Source: Oscillospiraceae bacterium | GTDB taxonomy: Bacteria > Bacillota > Clostridia > Oscillospirales > Oscillospiraceae | Direction: 5' to 3' | Assembly: GCA_017416325.1 (NCBI GenBank) | Contig: JAFQCV010000006.1 | Span: 198,844 to 262,843 of the forward strand | DNA length: 64,000 nt | Part shown: in pieces, positions 11,886-19,613 of the stretch | How positions within the stretch are numbered: position 1 is the stretch's first letter | How the letters are laid out: the number at the start of each line of letters is the position of its first letter | Position numbers and translations under genes: made by a program | The notes under the pieces: generated by a model | The model's input: the letters and a program-made list of their open reading frames with translations, nothing else | The model's database searches: none | Told to the model about the DNA's origin: nothing

Positions 11886-13247
11886 CTACAAACTAACTTC
11901 AATTGCTTCCCGGAGGTTTCTCACACGATAAACCGTGAGACCTTCGGGAATTTCTAATTTTTCGGAGCCATTTTTCGGAATGATGCATTTCTTAAAACCA
12001 AGTCTCGCTACCTCAGCCAGACGCTGATTCATATTAGAGACACTTCTGATTTCTCCGGTCAGTCCTACTTCCCCAATCGCAACCAGATCATCCGCAATCA
12101 CCTGATCCCGATAAGAGGATGCAACAGCAAGGATCACAGGTAGATCTGCGCCCGGTTCGTCCAACTGCAAGCCGCCAATCACATTGATATAAGCGTCAAA
12201 CATACTTAATTTCATGCCTGCCCGCTTCTCTGCAACCGCAAGCAGTAGGGCTGCGCGGTTAAAATCAAAGCCATCCGCGGTGCGTCTGGGGACATTAAAG
12301 CTGGTTTTGCTAACCAGCGCTTGTACCTCTGCAAGAATCGGCCTTGTGCCTTCCATGACGCAGGCTACACAAGTTCCTGACGCACCTTCCGGACGGCCTT
12401 CCAAGAGCATTTGGGAAGGATTGGGAACCTCAATCAATCCGGTATCCGCCATTTCAAAGACACCGATCTCGTTTGTAGAACCAAACCGGTTCTTGGCAGC
12501 TCGCAGCAATCGGTAAGACGATTTTGCATCCCCCTCAAAGTACAGCACGCAGTCTACCATGTGCTCCAACACCTTAGGACCGGCAATATTACCGTCTTTG
12601 TTGATATGACCAACTACAAATACCGTAATTCCCTGCTGTTTGCTGAGTTGCATCATCGTCATGGTGCAGTCTTTCACCTGGGATACACTGCCCGGGGCAG
12701 ATTCGTTTTCTTCCTGATACAGTGTCTGTATGGAATCCACAATTAAAATGTCCGGTTTTGTCTCTTCCACAGCCTCCAGAATATCAGAAAGTCGTGTTTC
12801 CGAAAGAATCAAAAGTTCCTCCGGTGCAACACCCAACCGCTGTGCCCGAAGTTTCAGCTGCCGTTCGCTCTCTTCACCGGATACATACAAAACACGGCGT
12901 TCCTTGCACAATTGATCGCAAATTTGCAACAATAATGTAGATTTGCCAATACCGGGCGCACCGCCTACAAGTACCAGAGAGCCTGCTACCGCGCCACCAC
13001 CCAGAACACGATCAAGTTCACCCATGCCAGTGTGAAAACGGATCTCATCGCCGCTGACGACCTCACAGATGCTTTGCGGTCTTCTCACATGACCACTGGA
13101 TACTGTTTTTGCTCGTCCGGAAACTGCCGGCTTTTCAATATGCTCCTCCATCGTATTAAACGCGCCGCACCCCGGGCATCGTCCCATCCATTTCGGCGTT
13201 TCATTTCCGCAATTTGTGCAGAAGAAAACTGTTTTTGCTTTCGCCAT
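11886..13247 (-). CDS. radA: DNA repair protein RadA
   Basis: The protein has 453 residues. The domains are an N-terminal C4 zinc finger (CTNCGNETPKWMGRCPGCGAF, residues 10-30), a RecA-like ATPase with Walker A GGAPGIGKST (about 94-103), the RadA signature KNRFG (about 252-256) and a C-terminal Lon-protease-like domain. RadA is a helicase-like ATPase that extends branches in recombination and processes repair intermediates. Full length, with AGGAG before the ATG. It ends 7 bp from the end of the convergent recombinase gene. Confidence 0.97.
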   Translation of the reverse strand: MAKAKTVFFCTNCGNETPKWMGRCPGCGAFNTMEEHIEKPAVSGRAKTVSSGHVRRPQSICEVVSGDEIRFHTGMGELDRVLGGGAVAGSLVLVGGAPGIGKSTLLLQICDQLCKERRVLYVSGEESERQLKLRAQRLGVAPEELLILSETRLSDILEAVEETKPDILIVDSIQTLYQEENESAPGSVSQVKDCTMTMMQLSKQQGITVFVVGHINKDGNIAGPKVLEHMVDCVLYFEGDAKSSYRLLRAAKNRFGSTNEIGVFEMADTGLIEVPNPSQMLLEGRPEGASGTCVACVMEGTRPILAEVQALVSKTSFNVPRRTADGFDFNRAALLLAVAEKRAGMKLSMFDAYINVIGGLQLDEPGADLPVILAVASSYRDQVIADDLVAIGEVGLTGEIRSVSNMNQRLAEVARLGFKKCIIPKNGSEKLEIPEGLTVYRVRNLREAIEVSL

Positions 13248-13310
13248 ACTATGTACTCCTTCTGTATCTCTGTGCTATTGATTTAAGTATATTACACAAA
13301 ACGTTTGTTT

Positions 13311-14018
13311 TCAAGCCTTATCCGTAAAGTTGCTGATCGCACTGGCAATTACACAGCAAAGCTTCATCTGGTATGCATCGCTGCGCAGCAAGGCTTCTTC
13401 CGTTGGGTTGGAAAGAAAGCCACATTCGATTAAAATCCCCGTTTTTTCTATCTGTTTCATCAAATATACGCCCTCAGCTTTTTTGCACCTGCGGTTACTG
13501 CCACTATTTACAGTGGTTACAATAGATTCTTGGAGAATTTGCGCCAATTCCCTGCTTTGCTCCGTGTTCGCATAAAACACCTGAGCACCGCCGTAACGGT
13601 TATCGGAAAAAGTATTCTGATGAATACTAATCAAAACTGCATTTTCAGTGGTATTTACGATTCTTACTCGTTCTTTCAGGTCAGAAATTTTCTTTTGCGC
13701 AATGGTCTCCCCTTCTGTATATACGGAAATATCGTCCCTGCGGATCATCAAGGTTCTGTATCCCAGTAAATGCAGTAAATCGTCCAGTCTCAATGCGATT
13801 TGCAAATTCAATTGACTTTCTAACACCCCCGTACAAGAAGTTGCGCCCCCATCTACCCCCCCATGTCCTGCATCGATAATGATAGTATGGTTGCTTCGCA
13901 CCGGCTGCGCGTCCGCAATTGCAGTAACTGCATCGCTCCCTAACTGCGCAGCACCCAACAACAGTACCACTACAAGCAAATAAAACGGTAAAAGACCAAT
14001 CCAATTCTCACGGCTCAT
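13311..14018 (-). CDS. N-acetylmuramoyl-L-alanine amidase, CwlD-like
   Basis: This 235-residue protein has an N-terminal signal/anchor helix (about 9-30) and an Amidase_3 zinc domain: IIIDAGHGGVDGG with the first ligand His, E in VLESQLNL, H in ISIHQNTF, and the late catalytic E in TGILIECGFLSN. Such enzymes cut the amide link between muramic acid and the stem peptide; CwlD makes muramic lactam in spore cortex. The neighbouring cotJ operon fits a spore role. The ATG at 14018 has GAGGTG 6 nt upstream. The gene could also be a vegetative amidase. Confidence 0.8.
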   Translation of the reverse strand: MSRENWIGLLPFYLLVVVLLLGAAQLGSDAVTAIADAQPVRSNHTIIIDAGHGGVDGGATSCTGVLESQLNLQIALRLDDLLHLLGYRTLMIRRDDISVYTEGETIAQKKISDLKERVRIVNTTENAVLISIHQNTFSDNRYGGAQVFYANTEQSRELAQILQESIVTTVNSGSNRRCKKAEGVYLMKQIEKTGILIECGFLSNPTEEALLRSDAYQMKLCCVIASAISNFTDKA

Positions 14019-14136
14019 CTGCAACACCTCACAGCATTTTATGTGTCCACGCTATACAAATGAACCCAACCAGCAAATCCTGCATAGTATGACACGAGGC
14101 GACAGCTTCAAAAAATAATGGATTGGAGGAATTGCT

Positions 14137-14583
14137 TTGGATCTGCGAGAACGTAAAAGGGATGGCAAGCTTGGTCACCTGCCGGCACGAGCCCCTCTGG
14201 CTAACGCTTATGTTCCCTTCCAATTGGAAGATCCACCGAAGTATGAAGCAAGAAAGGCTTTGGTTCGCGGCACACTGTACCCAGGATTAGATCTGCCATT
14301 CCGTGGAATGGTAAATCAAAAAGAAAAGCCAGTTACACCTACCACGGAACTGCAGGCATTGGGTTTTGCTGTTCAAGAACTGGCTCTGTATCTGGATACC
14401 CACCCGGATGATTGTGAGGCTTTACAGCTCTATCGCAAATACCAAAAAATGTACGATGCCGCTAAAAAACAATACACCAACAAATGCAGACCCTTAAATC
14501 ACATGACCGTCACCGATGATAAAAAGTACACCTGGCTGTGTGACCCGTGGCCTTGGGAGTACGCAGCGAATAAGGAGGGTTAA
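14137..14583 (+). CDS. Spore coat protein CotJA-CotJB fusion
   Basis: This 148-residue protein joins two families normally encoded separately. Residues about 20-60 (LANAYVPFQLEDPPKY ... LVRGTLYPGLDLPF) match CotJA; residues 66-148 (LQALGFAVQELALYLDTHP ... WLCDPWPWEYA) match CotJB, including the W-x-C-x-P-W-P-W-E end. The CotJ proteins are made in the mother cell and join the inner coat together with CotJC. The start is TTG at 14137 with GGAGGA 6 nt upstream. The stop lies 3 bp from the cotJC start. The frame is clean through the junction, so this is not a sequencing slip within one gene. Confidence 0.8.
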   Translation: MDLRERKRDGKLGHLPARAPLANAYVPFQLEDPPKYEARKALVRGTLYPGLDLPFRGMVNQKEKPVTPTTELQALGFAVQELALYLDTHPDDCEALQLYRKYQKMYDAAKKQYTNKCRPLNHMTVTDDKKYTWLCDPWPWEYAANKEG

Positions 14584-14586
14584 GCC

Positions 14587-15219
14587 ATGTTTATTTATAA
14601 CAAAAAGCTTCAATATCCAGTAAAAATCGCCCGGCCCAATCCACGGTTAGCATCGATCATTATCAGCCAATACGGTGGTCCCGACGGCGAGCTTGGCGCG
14701 TCAATGCGGTATCTTTCCCAGAGATATTCCATGCCCTTTGACGAACAAAAGGGGCTCCTAACCGATATAGGGACGGAAGAACTGGGACACCTGGAAATGG
14801 TAGGCGCCATTATCCATCAGTTGACCCGGAATCTGAAGGAAAAGGATATCGAAAACACACCTCTGGCCCAATATTTTGTAGACCACACAGTCGGGGTCTA
14901 CCCCACTTCTGCATCGGGATTCCCTTGGACCGCAGCATCCATGCAGGTAAAGGGTGACCCCATTACAGATTTGTCGGAAGACTTGGCCGCAGAACAAAAA
15001 GCCAGAACCACTTACGATAATATCCTGCGTCTTTCCGATGATCCGGATGTAAACGATGTAATCAAGTTCTTGCGGGAGCGCGAAGTTGTTCACTTCCAGA
15101 GATTCGGTGAGGCAAACTGTCCAGAGACGGTTTCTTCTTTGTATTTCGACAAATACCGGCATTATAATTTTATTCTCAAAGGATTGCTACTAATTAAGAC
15201 TGGTAAAACGTCATTGTAA
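14587..15219 (+). CDS. cotJC: Spore coat manganese-catalase-like CotJC, 3' end replaced by an insertion
   Basis: This 210-residue reading frame belongs to the CotJC/Mn-catalase family, a ferritin-like four-helix protein of the spore coat. Metal ligands are visible in DGELGASMRY, TEELGHLEMVG, AAEQKARTTYD and REREVVHFQRFGE. After FGE (residue 175) the sequence stops resembling CotJC: the last 35 residues come from the inserted element. The genuine end (24 residues, to NPAFDM) is at 19614-19688. AAGGAGGG precedes the ATG. As all ligands precede the break the truncated protein might fold, but its C-terminal helix is foreign. Confidence 0.9.
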   Translation: MFIYNKKLQYPVKIARPNPRLASIIISQYGGPDGELGASMRYLSQRYSMPFDEQKGLLTDIGTEELGHLEMVGAIIHQLTRNLKEKDIENTPLAQYFVDHTVGVYPTSASGFPWTAASMQVKGDPITDLSEDLAAEQKARTTYDNILRLSDDPDVNDVIKFLREREVVHFQRFGEANCPETVSSLYFDKYRHYNFILKGLLLIKTGKTSL

Positions 15220-15256
15220 TATAAGTATCTCATAGTACTGAGTAGCAATAAACGGA

Positions 15257-15291
15257 AACACCAATATAATTTTGATAAAAATCAAGGTGTT
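15257..15291. promoter_or_regulatory. Nested dyad upstream of the island regulator
   Basis: AACACC (15257-15262) pairs with GGTGTT (15286-15291), and TTGAT-aaaa-ATCAA is nested inside. It lies just before the promoter at 15293-15321 and may be an operator for the HTH protein or a terminator for the disrupted cotJC transcript. Confidence 0.4.
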
Positions 15292-15292
15292 C

Positions 15293-15321
15293 TTGTAAAT
15301 CCCGAAAAATGATGTTATAAT
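15293..15321 (+). promoter_or_regulatory. Promoter of the HTH-ATPase-nuclease cassette
   Basis: TTGTAA (15293-15298), 17-bp spacer, TATAAT (15316-15321), about 30 bp before the HTH start. The perfect -10 suggests vegetative sigma-A expression independent of the sporulation operon it has landed in. Confidence 0.65.
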
Positions 15322-15350
15322 GCTCAATATACTATGCAAGGAGTGTTACC

Positions 15351-15557
15351 ATGGCAATTAGTTACGATAATCTTTGGAAACTTCTAATTGATAAAAGAAT
15401 GAATAAAACTCAATTAAAACAATTGGCAGGTATAAGTACAAATGCTGTTGCAAAACTTGGCAAGAATGAGGCTGTATCCTTAGAAACACTCGAGAAGATT
15501 TGCAAAATACTGCACTGTAACATCGGTGATATTGTTGAGTTTACTGCGATTAATTAA
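15351..15557 (+). CDS. XRE-family HTH regulator of the island
   Basis: This 68-residue protein is a compact Cro/CI-type HTH of the YozG-like type: LWKLLIDKRMNKTQLKQLAG, then STNAVAKLGKNEAVSLETLEKICKIL. Such regulators often sit in front of restriction-modification and other defence genes. CAAGGAG precedes the ATG. It starts 30 bp from the promoter and 27 bp before the ATPase gene, so it probably autoregulates the three-gene cassette. Confidence 0.85.
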   Translation: MAISYDNLWKLLIDKRMNKTQLKQLAGISTNAVAKLGKNEAVSLETLEKICKILHCNIGDIVEFTAIN

Positions 15558-15584
15558 TTTTTACTTTTAGTTAGGAGTATTATT

Positions 15585-16982
15585 ATGGAACTTACTTTGC
15601 AAAAGGTTGGTATTATTAACAAGGCAACAGTTAAACTAAATGGCCTTACTGTAATATGCGGCAGTAATAATTCTGGTAAATCTACTGCCGGCAAGGCGTT
15701 ATATGCAACAATCGAATCGCTAAGTAATCTTGAGGAAAAGTTGCACGATGAATTAGTCTTGAATTATCGAAGAGCTCTTATGAATGTTTCGCGAATTCTT
15801 GATCTCGGGAGCATTGCCAAATATGTGGACTTTGATAAGCTGCAGGAAATGTGCCATAAGGATTTTTCTGTGCTCATTGATAGTGTATATCGTTATCGTA
15901 AAACTCCTGAGTATACTAATATAGTTGAGGCATATATCTCACTAAAAGAGGCTGTGGAAATATTGGATCCTCACCTTCTGATTGATTTTGCTGTAAAATC
16001 TAAAAGCGATTTGCCAAAAAAGTTTTTTGCGTATTTAGAAAATTTAGAAGAGAACAAACATAAAGCACTTTCCTTTCTTGCAGGTCTGAATAAATATTAT
16101 TTTGACGAGGATATTCATGATTTCTCCGAAAAGAGTGTTGCGGCACTATTCTCTACTGAGTTTAATGGTCAAATTTTTCCCGTAAACGCAAAAGCTAAAG
16201 AACGAAAGTCAACTGTGTCTATATCCAAGAATGGTGAATTGGGATGTAGCTTTTCCATTTATGACAAAAAGGATATTACTGCCGTTGTTAATACAAGAAA
16301 GCTTTTTTTAAATAATGCTATATATATTGATGACCCATATGCCTTGGATAAGCTGGTTAGAGAAGATGAGTACTCATTTATGTACCGTCCTAATCGAGTT
16401 GATTATTCTCATTTTGGAAAACTAGCTAGACTATTGTTAAAGAGCAAATCCTCTTCCCTAATTGAAGCATCAATTAATAAAGAAAAATATGACGATATTG
16501 TTGATAAAATTAGCAATATAATACCAGGCACTCTAACAGTTAGAGATAGCGGCATCTATTATGAAGAAGTTGATAAAGAGCCTCTAAAAGTACAGAACTT
16601 GGCTACCGGCTCCAAAATGTTCTCAATTATTAAAAACCTTCTTGAGAAAGGTGAAATTAATTTTGACACTATGTTAATATTGGATGAACCCGAGGCTCAT
16701 TTACACCCTGAGTGGCAGAATGCTTTTGCAGAAATTATCGTCCTAGTTGTTAAAGAGTTTAATACTCATGTTTTGCTAACAACGCATAGCCCAAACTTTT
16801 TGATGGCAATTGAAGCGTATGCTAAAAAATATGGCCTGCTTGATCAAGCAAACTACTATATGGCCACACATAATGCTGATAACTATACTGTGGACTATGT
16901 GTGCGTAAATAACAATTTAAGTAAGATTTACTCATCCTTTGCTCGTCCTCTTGTCGATGTAAAACAGCTTAAAGATATGTGA
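15585..16982 (+). CDS. AAA ATPase (AAA_15/SMC-like) of a candidate defence pair
   Basis: This 465-residue protein has an ABC/SMC-type ATPase head split by a helical middle. Walker A is GSNNSGKS (residues 26-33); the insert (about 45-290) has Leu/Lys-rich helices; Walker B is LILDEPEAHLHPEW (about 364-377) and the H-loop LLTTHSPNF (about 398-406). This is the AAA_15/OLD-like architecture of many phage-defence ATPases (PARIS AriA, Septu PtuA and others), but no TOPRIM domain is fused. The next gene is a nuclease candidate 13 bp away, so the two probably form a complex. The AT-rich composition contrasts with the core genes. Confidence 0.8.
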   Translation: MELTLQKVGIINKATVKLNGLTVICGSNNSGKSTAGKALYATIESLSNLEEKLHDELVLNYRRALMNVSRILDLGSIAKYVDFDKLQEMCHKDFSVLIDSVYRYRKTPEYTNIVEAYISLKEAVEILDPHLLIDFAVKSKSDLPKKFFAYLENLEENKHKALSFLAGLNKYYFDEDIHDFSEKSVAALFSTEFNGQIFPVNAKAKERKSTVSISKNGELGCSFSIYDKKDITAVVNTRKLFLNNAIYIDDPYALDKLVREDEYSFMYRPNRVDYSHFGKLARLLLKSKSSSLIEASINKEKYDDIVDKISNIIPGTLTVRDSGIYYEEVDKEPLKVQNLATGSKMFSIIKNLLEKGEINFDTMLILDEPEAHLHPEWQNAFAEIIVLVVKEFNTHVLLTTHSPNFLMAIEAYAKKYGLLDQANYYMATHNADNYTVDYVCVNNNLSKIYSSFARPLVDVKQLKDM

Positions 16983-16995
16983 GAGGTGAATACGG

Positions 16996-17595
16996 ATGAT
17001 TTCTTGCAGTGACATTGTTGCATACTTGGATGCGAACTATAATATTAAAGGAAAGATTGCAGATCTATCAAGCAATCCCAAAATTATAGATCAAACTGAA
17101 GTTTATGATTATGACGAGATTAAAAAGCGTATTTATGGCGACAGCAGATCTGTAGATGTGCTACTTGTAAAGAAAAATCTAAATCTTATAGAATTTAAAA
17201 CAGGATTTGATTCTACGCTAGATTCGGTTAATGAAAAGGTAAAAAAGGAAAATATGGCACTGAGCATCAGGGTGAAAGCATACGAATCGCTCCACTTATT
17301 GCAAACTGCTATTATTGATGAAGTTGCTGACGGAGATAAACTAGCAGAAGGAATTAAAATTGTTTTTTGTGCTGTAATTGATACAAACGAGCCCGTAGTT
17401 GCGGATGACGCATATGTTGACATATTGTCTGATGAAGGAGGTGTAAGAGAACATAAATCCCTAAAGGTTAAATTGGTAGAGAATGTTATGAAGATATACC
17501 GAAAAGAAACCAACCGGCACAAAAAGCTTTTTTACGATGAGGCCTTTGTGTTATATGACTATGAGTTTGACAGCAAAATCGGTCAGTTTAAATAA
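16996..17595 (+). CDS. Putative PD-(D/E)XK nuclease paired with the ATPase
   Basis: This 199-residue protein contains RSVDVLLVKKNLNLIEFKTG: D54, eleven residues, E66-F-K68. A hydrophobic strand with D, then E-x-K, is the core of PD-(D/E)XK nucleases. The rest is mixed alpha/beta with no membrane segment. It follows the ATPase by 13 bp with GAGAGGTG upstream, and a strong terminator lies just after it. I do not recognise a named family; the catalytic reading is inference. If correct, the pair would be an ATPase-gated nuclease, perhaps acting on phage or host nucleic acid. Confidence 0.55.
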   Translation: MISCSDIVAYLDANYNIKGKIADLSSNPKIIDQTEVYDYDEIKKRIYGDSRSVDVLLVKKNLNLIEFKTGFDSTLDSVNEKVKKENMALSIRVKAYESLHLLQTAIIDEVADGDKLAEGIKIVFCAVIDTNEPVVADDAYVDILSDEGGVREHKSLKVKLVENVMKIYRKETNRHKKLFYDEAFVLYDYEFDSKIGQFK

Positions 17596-17619
17596 ATCTT
17601 TATACATCGAAGAAAACAG

Positions 17620-17661
17620 CAACGCCCATAAGTTTAGCAACGCTAAGCTTATGGGCGTTGT
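17620..17661. terminator. Terminator of the ATPase-nuclease cassette
   Basis: CAACGCCCATAAGTTTAGC-aac-GCTAAGCTTATGGGCGTTG, a 19-bp stem with one G-T pair, 24 bp after the nuclease stop. It isolates the cassette from the recombinase genes. Confidence 0.8.
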
Positions 17662-17731
17662 TTCAAAGATAACGATGAACGGTAAAATTCTGATCTGAAT
17701 GTTGCAACATAATCTATTCTCAAACACCTAT

Positions 17732-17765
17732 GAGGTTTCGCATCAATTGTGCGAAGCCTCTTTTT
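17732..17765 (+). terminator. Second terminator before the recombinase module
   Basis: GAGGTTTCGCA-tcaat-TGTGCGAAGCCTC followed by TTTTTCTTT. It is a textbook intrinsic terminator about 70 bp after the first, so read-through into the recombinase should be rare and the recombinase needs its own promoter. Confidence 0.8.
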
Positions 17766-17831
17766 CTTTACTACAACTTCCCTGCTCCACATATTGCGCA
17801 TATTCAGAGCCATAAACTGATTTGAGAAGTA

Positions 17832-18014
17832 ATGGAGGTGATCTCTATTTCAAATTCAAACACCTATACAAAAATGATTGGTACAACGAAGGTAACCGTA
17901 GTAAATAAACTGCCACAATTCAAAGGCGAAGAAGAACAACAAAAAGTCGAAGAGCAGATCAAGAAAACACTTTATGATATTTTTTCAAAATATGTTGAAA
18001 AAGAGGGGGTGTAA
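17832..18014 (+). CDS. Small recombinase-associated protein, TnpW-like
   Basis: Up to 60 residues: TYTKMIGTTKVTVVNKLPQF followed by a charged helix and DIFSKYVEKEGV. The T-K-x-I-G-x-T-x-V-x-V core resembles small TnpW-type proteins encoded just before serine recombinases in clostridial elements; their function is unknown. The ATG at 17832 overlaps a strong GGAGGTGAT (17834-17842), so real initiation may be at ATT (17847) or the ATG at 17874. It lies 5 bp before the leader peptide ORF. Confidence 0.55.
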   Translation: MEVISISNSNTYTKMIGTTKVTVVNKLPQFKGEEEQQKVEEQIKKTLYDIFSKYVEKEGV

Positions 18015-18019
18015 TTCGT

Positions 18020-18076
18020 ATGTATAAGTATATACCTACAACGGTACTTACCAAACGAAAGGAAAAAGCTACATGA
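18020..18076 (+). CDS. 18-codon leader ORF overlapping the recombinase start
   Basis: The peptide is MYKYIPTTVLTKRKEKAT. Its stop overlaps the recombinase ATG (ATGA at 18073-18076), and the recombinase's GAAAGGAAA ribosome site lies inside it. Recombinase translation may therefore depend on ribosomes reading this ORF, a simple way to keep the enzyme low. It could also be a chance reading frame. Confidence 0.4.
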   Translation: MYKYIPTTVLTKRKEKAT

Positions 18077-19584
18077 GAGAAGATGCTATTTATGCGAGAC
18101 AGTCAGTTGATAAAGTGGATAGCATATCCATTGAAAGTCAGATTGAATACTGTAAATACGAAACACGTGGAGAACCGTGCCGTGTATTTCAAGACAAGGG
18201 ATACAGCGGTAAAAACCTTGACCGCCCGGAGTTTCAGAATATGATTGCTGCAATTCGCCGAGGTGAGATCAAACGGGTGATCTGTTACAAACTAGATCGA
18301 TGCAGCCGCTCCATCTTGGATTTTGCGAATATGATGGAAGAACTGCAACGGTATGATGTTGAGTTTGTGTCCTGTACAGAAAAGTTTGATACCTCCTCCC
18401 CTATGGGGCGCGCTATGCTGAACATCTGTATTGTGTTTGCACAGCTGGAGCGTGAAACCATTCAGCAGCGCGTTACAGATGCCTATCATGCGCGGAGTCA
18501 AAAAGGTTTCTATATGGGTGGCCGTGTACCTTATGCCTTTAAATTGGAGCCATATTTAATACAAGGAAAAAAGACGGCAAGATATGCGGTTTGCGAAGAC
18601 GAAGCTGAGATTCTGTATCAGATCTATTTGCAATATTCTGATCCACAAGTATCGGTTGGAGATATCGTTAAGTATCTTGAGGAAAACGGAATTAGGAATT
18701 CAAGAAGCAAAGATGGCCATTGGTCAAAATCGAATGTTTCCAGTATTATTAAAAATCCCATTTATGTAAAATCAGATATCGAGGTATATCACTTTTTTAA
18801 AAACCAAGGCACTAACATATTGAATGAGCCTGAAGATTTTATCGGCACAAATGGATGTTACCTGTTTACCGATTCCGGTGATAAACGCAAGACATTAGGA
18901 TTAGAGGGGCATAAGTTGGTAATTGCACCGCACAAAGGAATTGTCCCTTCCGACATCTGGCTGAAATGCAGAAGAAAATGTCTCAACAATAAACAGGTTG
19001 CAAAACCGTTAAAGGCCAAAAACACCTGGCTTGCAGGAAAGCTGAAATGCCCCAAATGCGGTTATGGACTCATCATACGCAAATGGAAAAACAATCGCTA
19101 TTACATGTGTAGTCACAGACTCAACAATATTGATGCCTGTGATGGCGTAGGGGCGTTGATTGCAGAAGACATTGAATCAATTATTTATGAAGCACTTCAA
19201 GCAAAGGTTACAGAGCTTGGAACACTATCCGGTCGCGCTTCCATATATGATAGTCCTAAACTTGGAGAACTAAAAATCAAAATCGCGCAATGTCAAAAAG
19301 ACATAGAAAATCTAATTTCTAAGATGGAATTAGCTAACCCTACACTGATGAGGTACATCAATGAGAAAGTCAAAGAAATTGACGAAAAAAAGTGCTCTTT
19401 AGAACGTGAGCTTCGACAATTAGAGGATCAGAAGCGCAGCGGTAAAATAGATTTGGATGTGATCAACAACTGTATGGATTACTGGGAAAAGTTATCAAAT
19501 CCGGATAAATTAACGGTTGTTGATGCACTTATCATATCTATTAGTGCATCAAAGGATGAAATCTCAATCCAGTGGAAACTTTAA
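18073..19584 (+). CDS. Large serine recombinase (integrase/excisionase) of the cotJC island
   Basis: The protein has 503 residues. The resolvase domain (1-140) has the catalytic serine in IYARQS (S11), IESQIEYC, and the YKLDRCSRSILDF motif. A recombinase domain follows (about 150-290), then a zinc ribbon (C325, C328, C345, C355: KCPKCGYG ... MCSH ... DAC), a coiled-coil region (about 385-460) and a C-terminal tail. This layout is that of phage and transposon integrases that join attP and attB at a 2-bp core. It ends 30 bp from the right junction. It presumably made the cotJC insertion and, with a directionality factor, could reverse it. Confidence 0.93.
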   Translation: MREDAIYARQSVDKVDSISIESQIEYCKYETRGEPCRVFQDKGYSGKNLDRPEFQNMIAAIRRGEIKRVICYKLDRCSRSILDFANMMEELQRYDVEFVSCTEKFDTSSPMGRAMLNICIVFAQLERETIQQRVTDAYHARSQKGFYMGGRVPYAFKLEPYLIQGKKTARYAVCEDEAEILYQIYLQYSDPQVSVGDIVKYLEENGIRNSRSKDGHWSKSNVSSIIKNPIYVKSDIEVYHFFKNQGTNILNEPEDFIGTNGCYLFTDSGDKRKTLGLEGHKLVIAPHKGIVPSDIWLKCRRKCLNNKQVAKPLKAKNTWLAGKLKCPKCGYGLIIRKWKNNRYYMCSHRLNNIDACDGVGALIAEDIESIIYEALQAKVTELGTLSGRASIYDSPKLGELKIKIAQCQKDIENLISKMELANPTLMRYINEKVKEIDEKKCSLERELRQLEDQKRSGKIDLDVINNCMDYWEKLSNPDKLTVVDALIISISASKDEISIQWKL

Positions 19585-19613
19585 AAAATTTACTTCATGT
19601 TGACTGCTGAGAG

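Noticed and set aside
14137..14583. Frameshift or missed stop as the reason for the CotJA-CotJB fusion
   Set aside because: The linker reads cleanly in one frame and keeps normal codon use, and no second ribosome site lies before the CotJB part.
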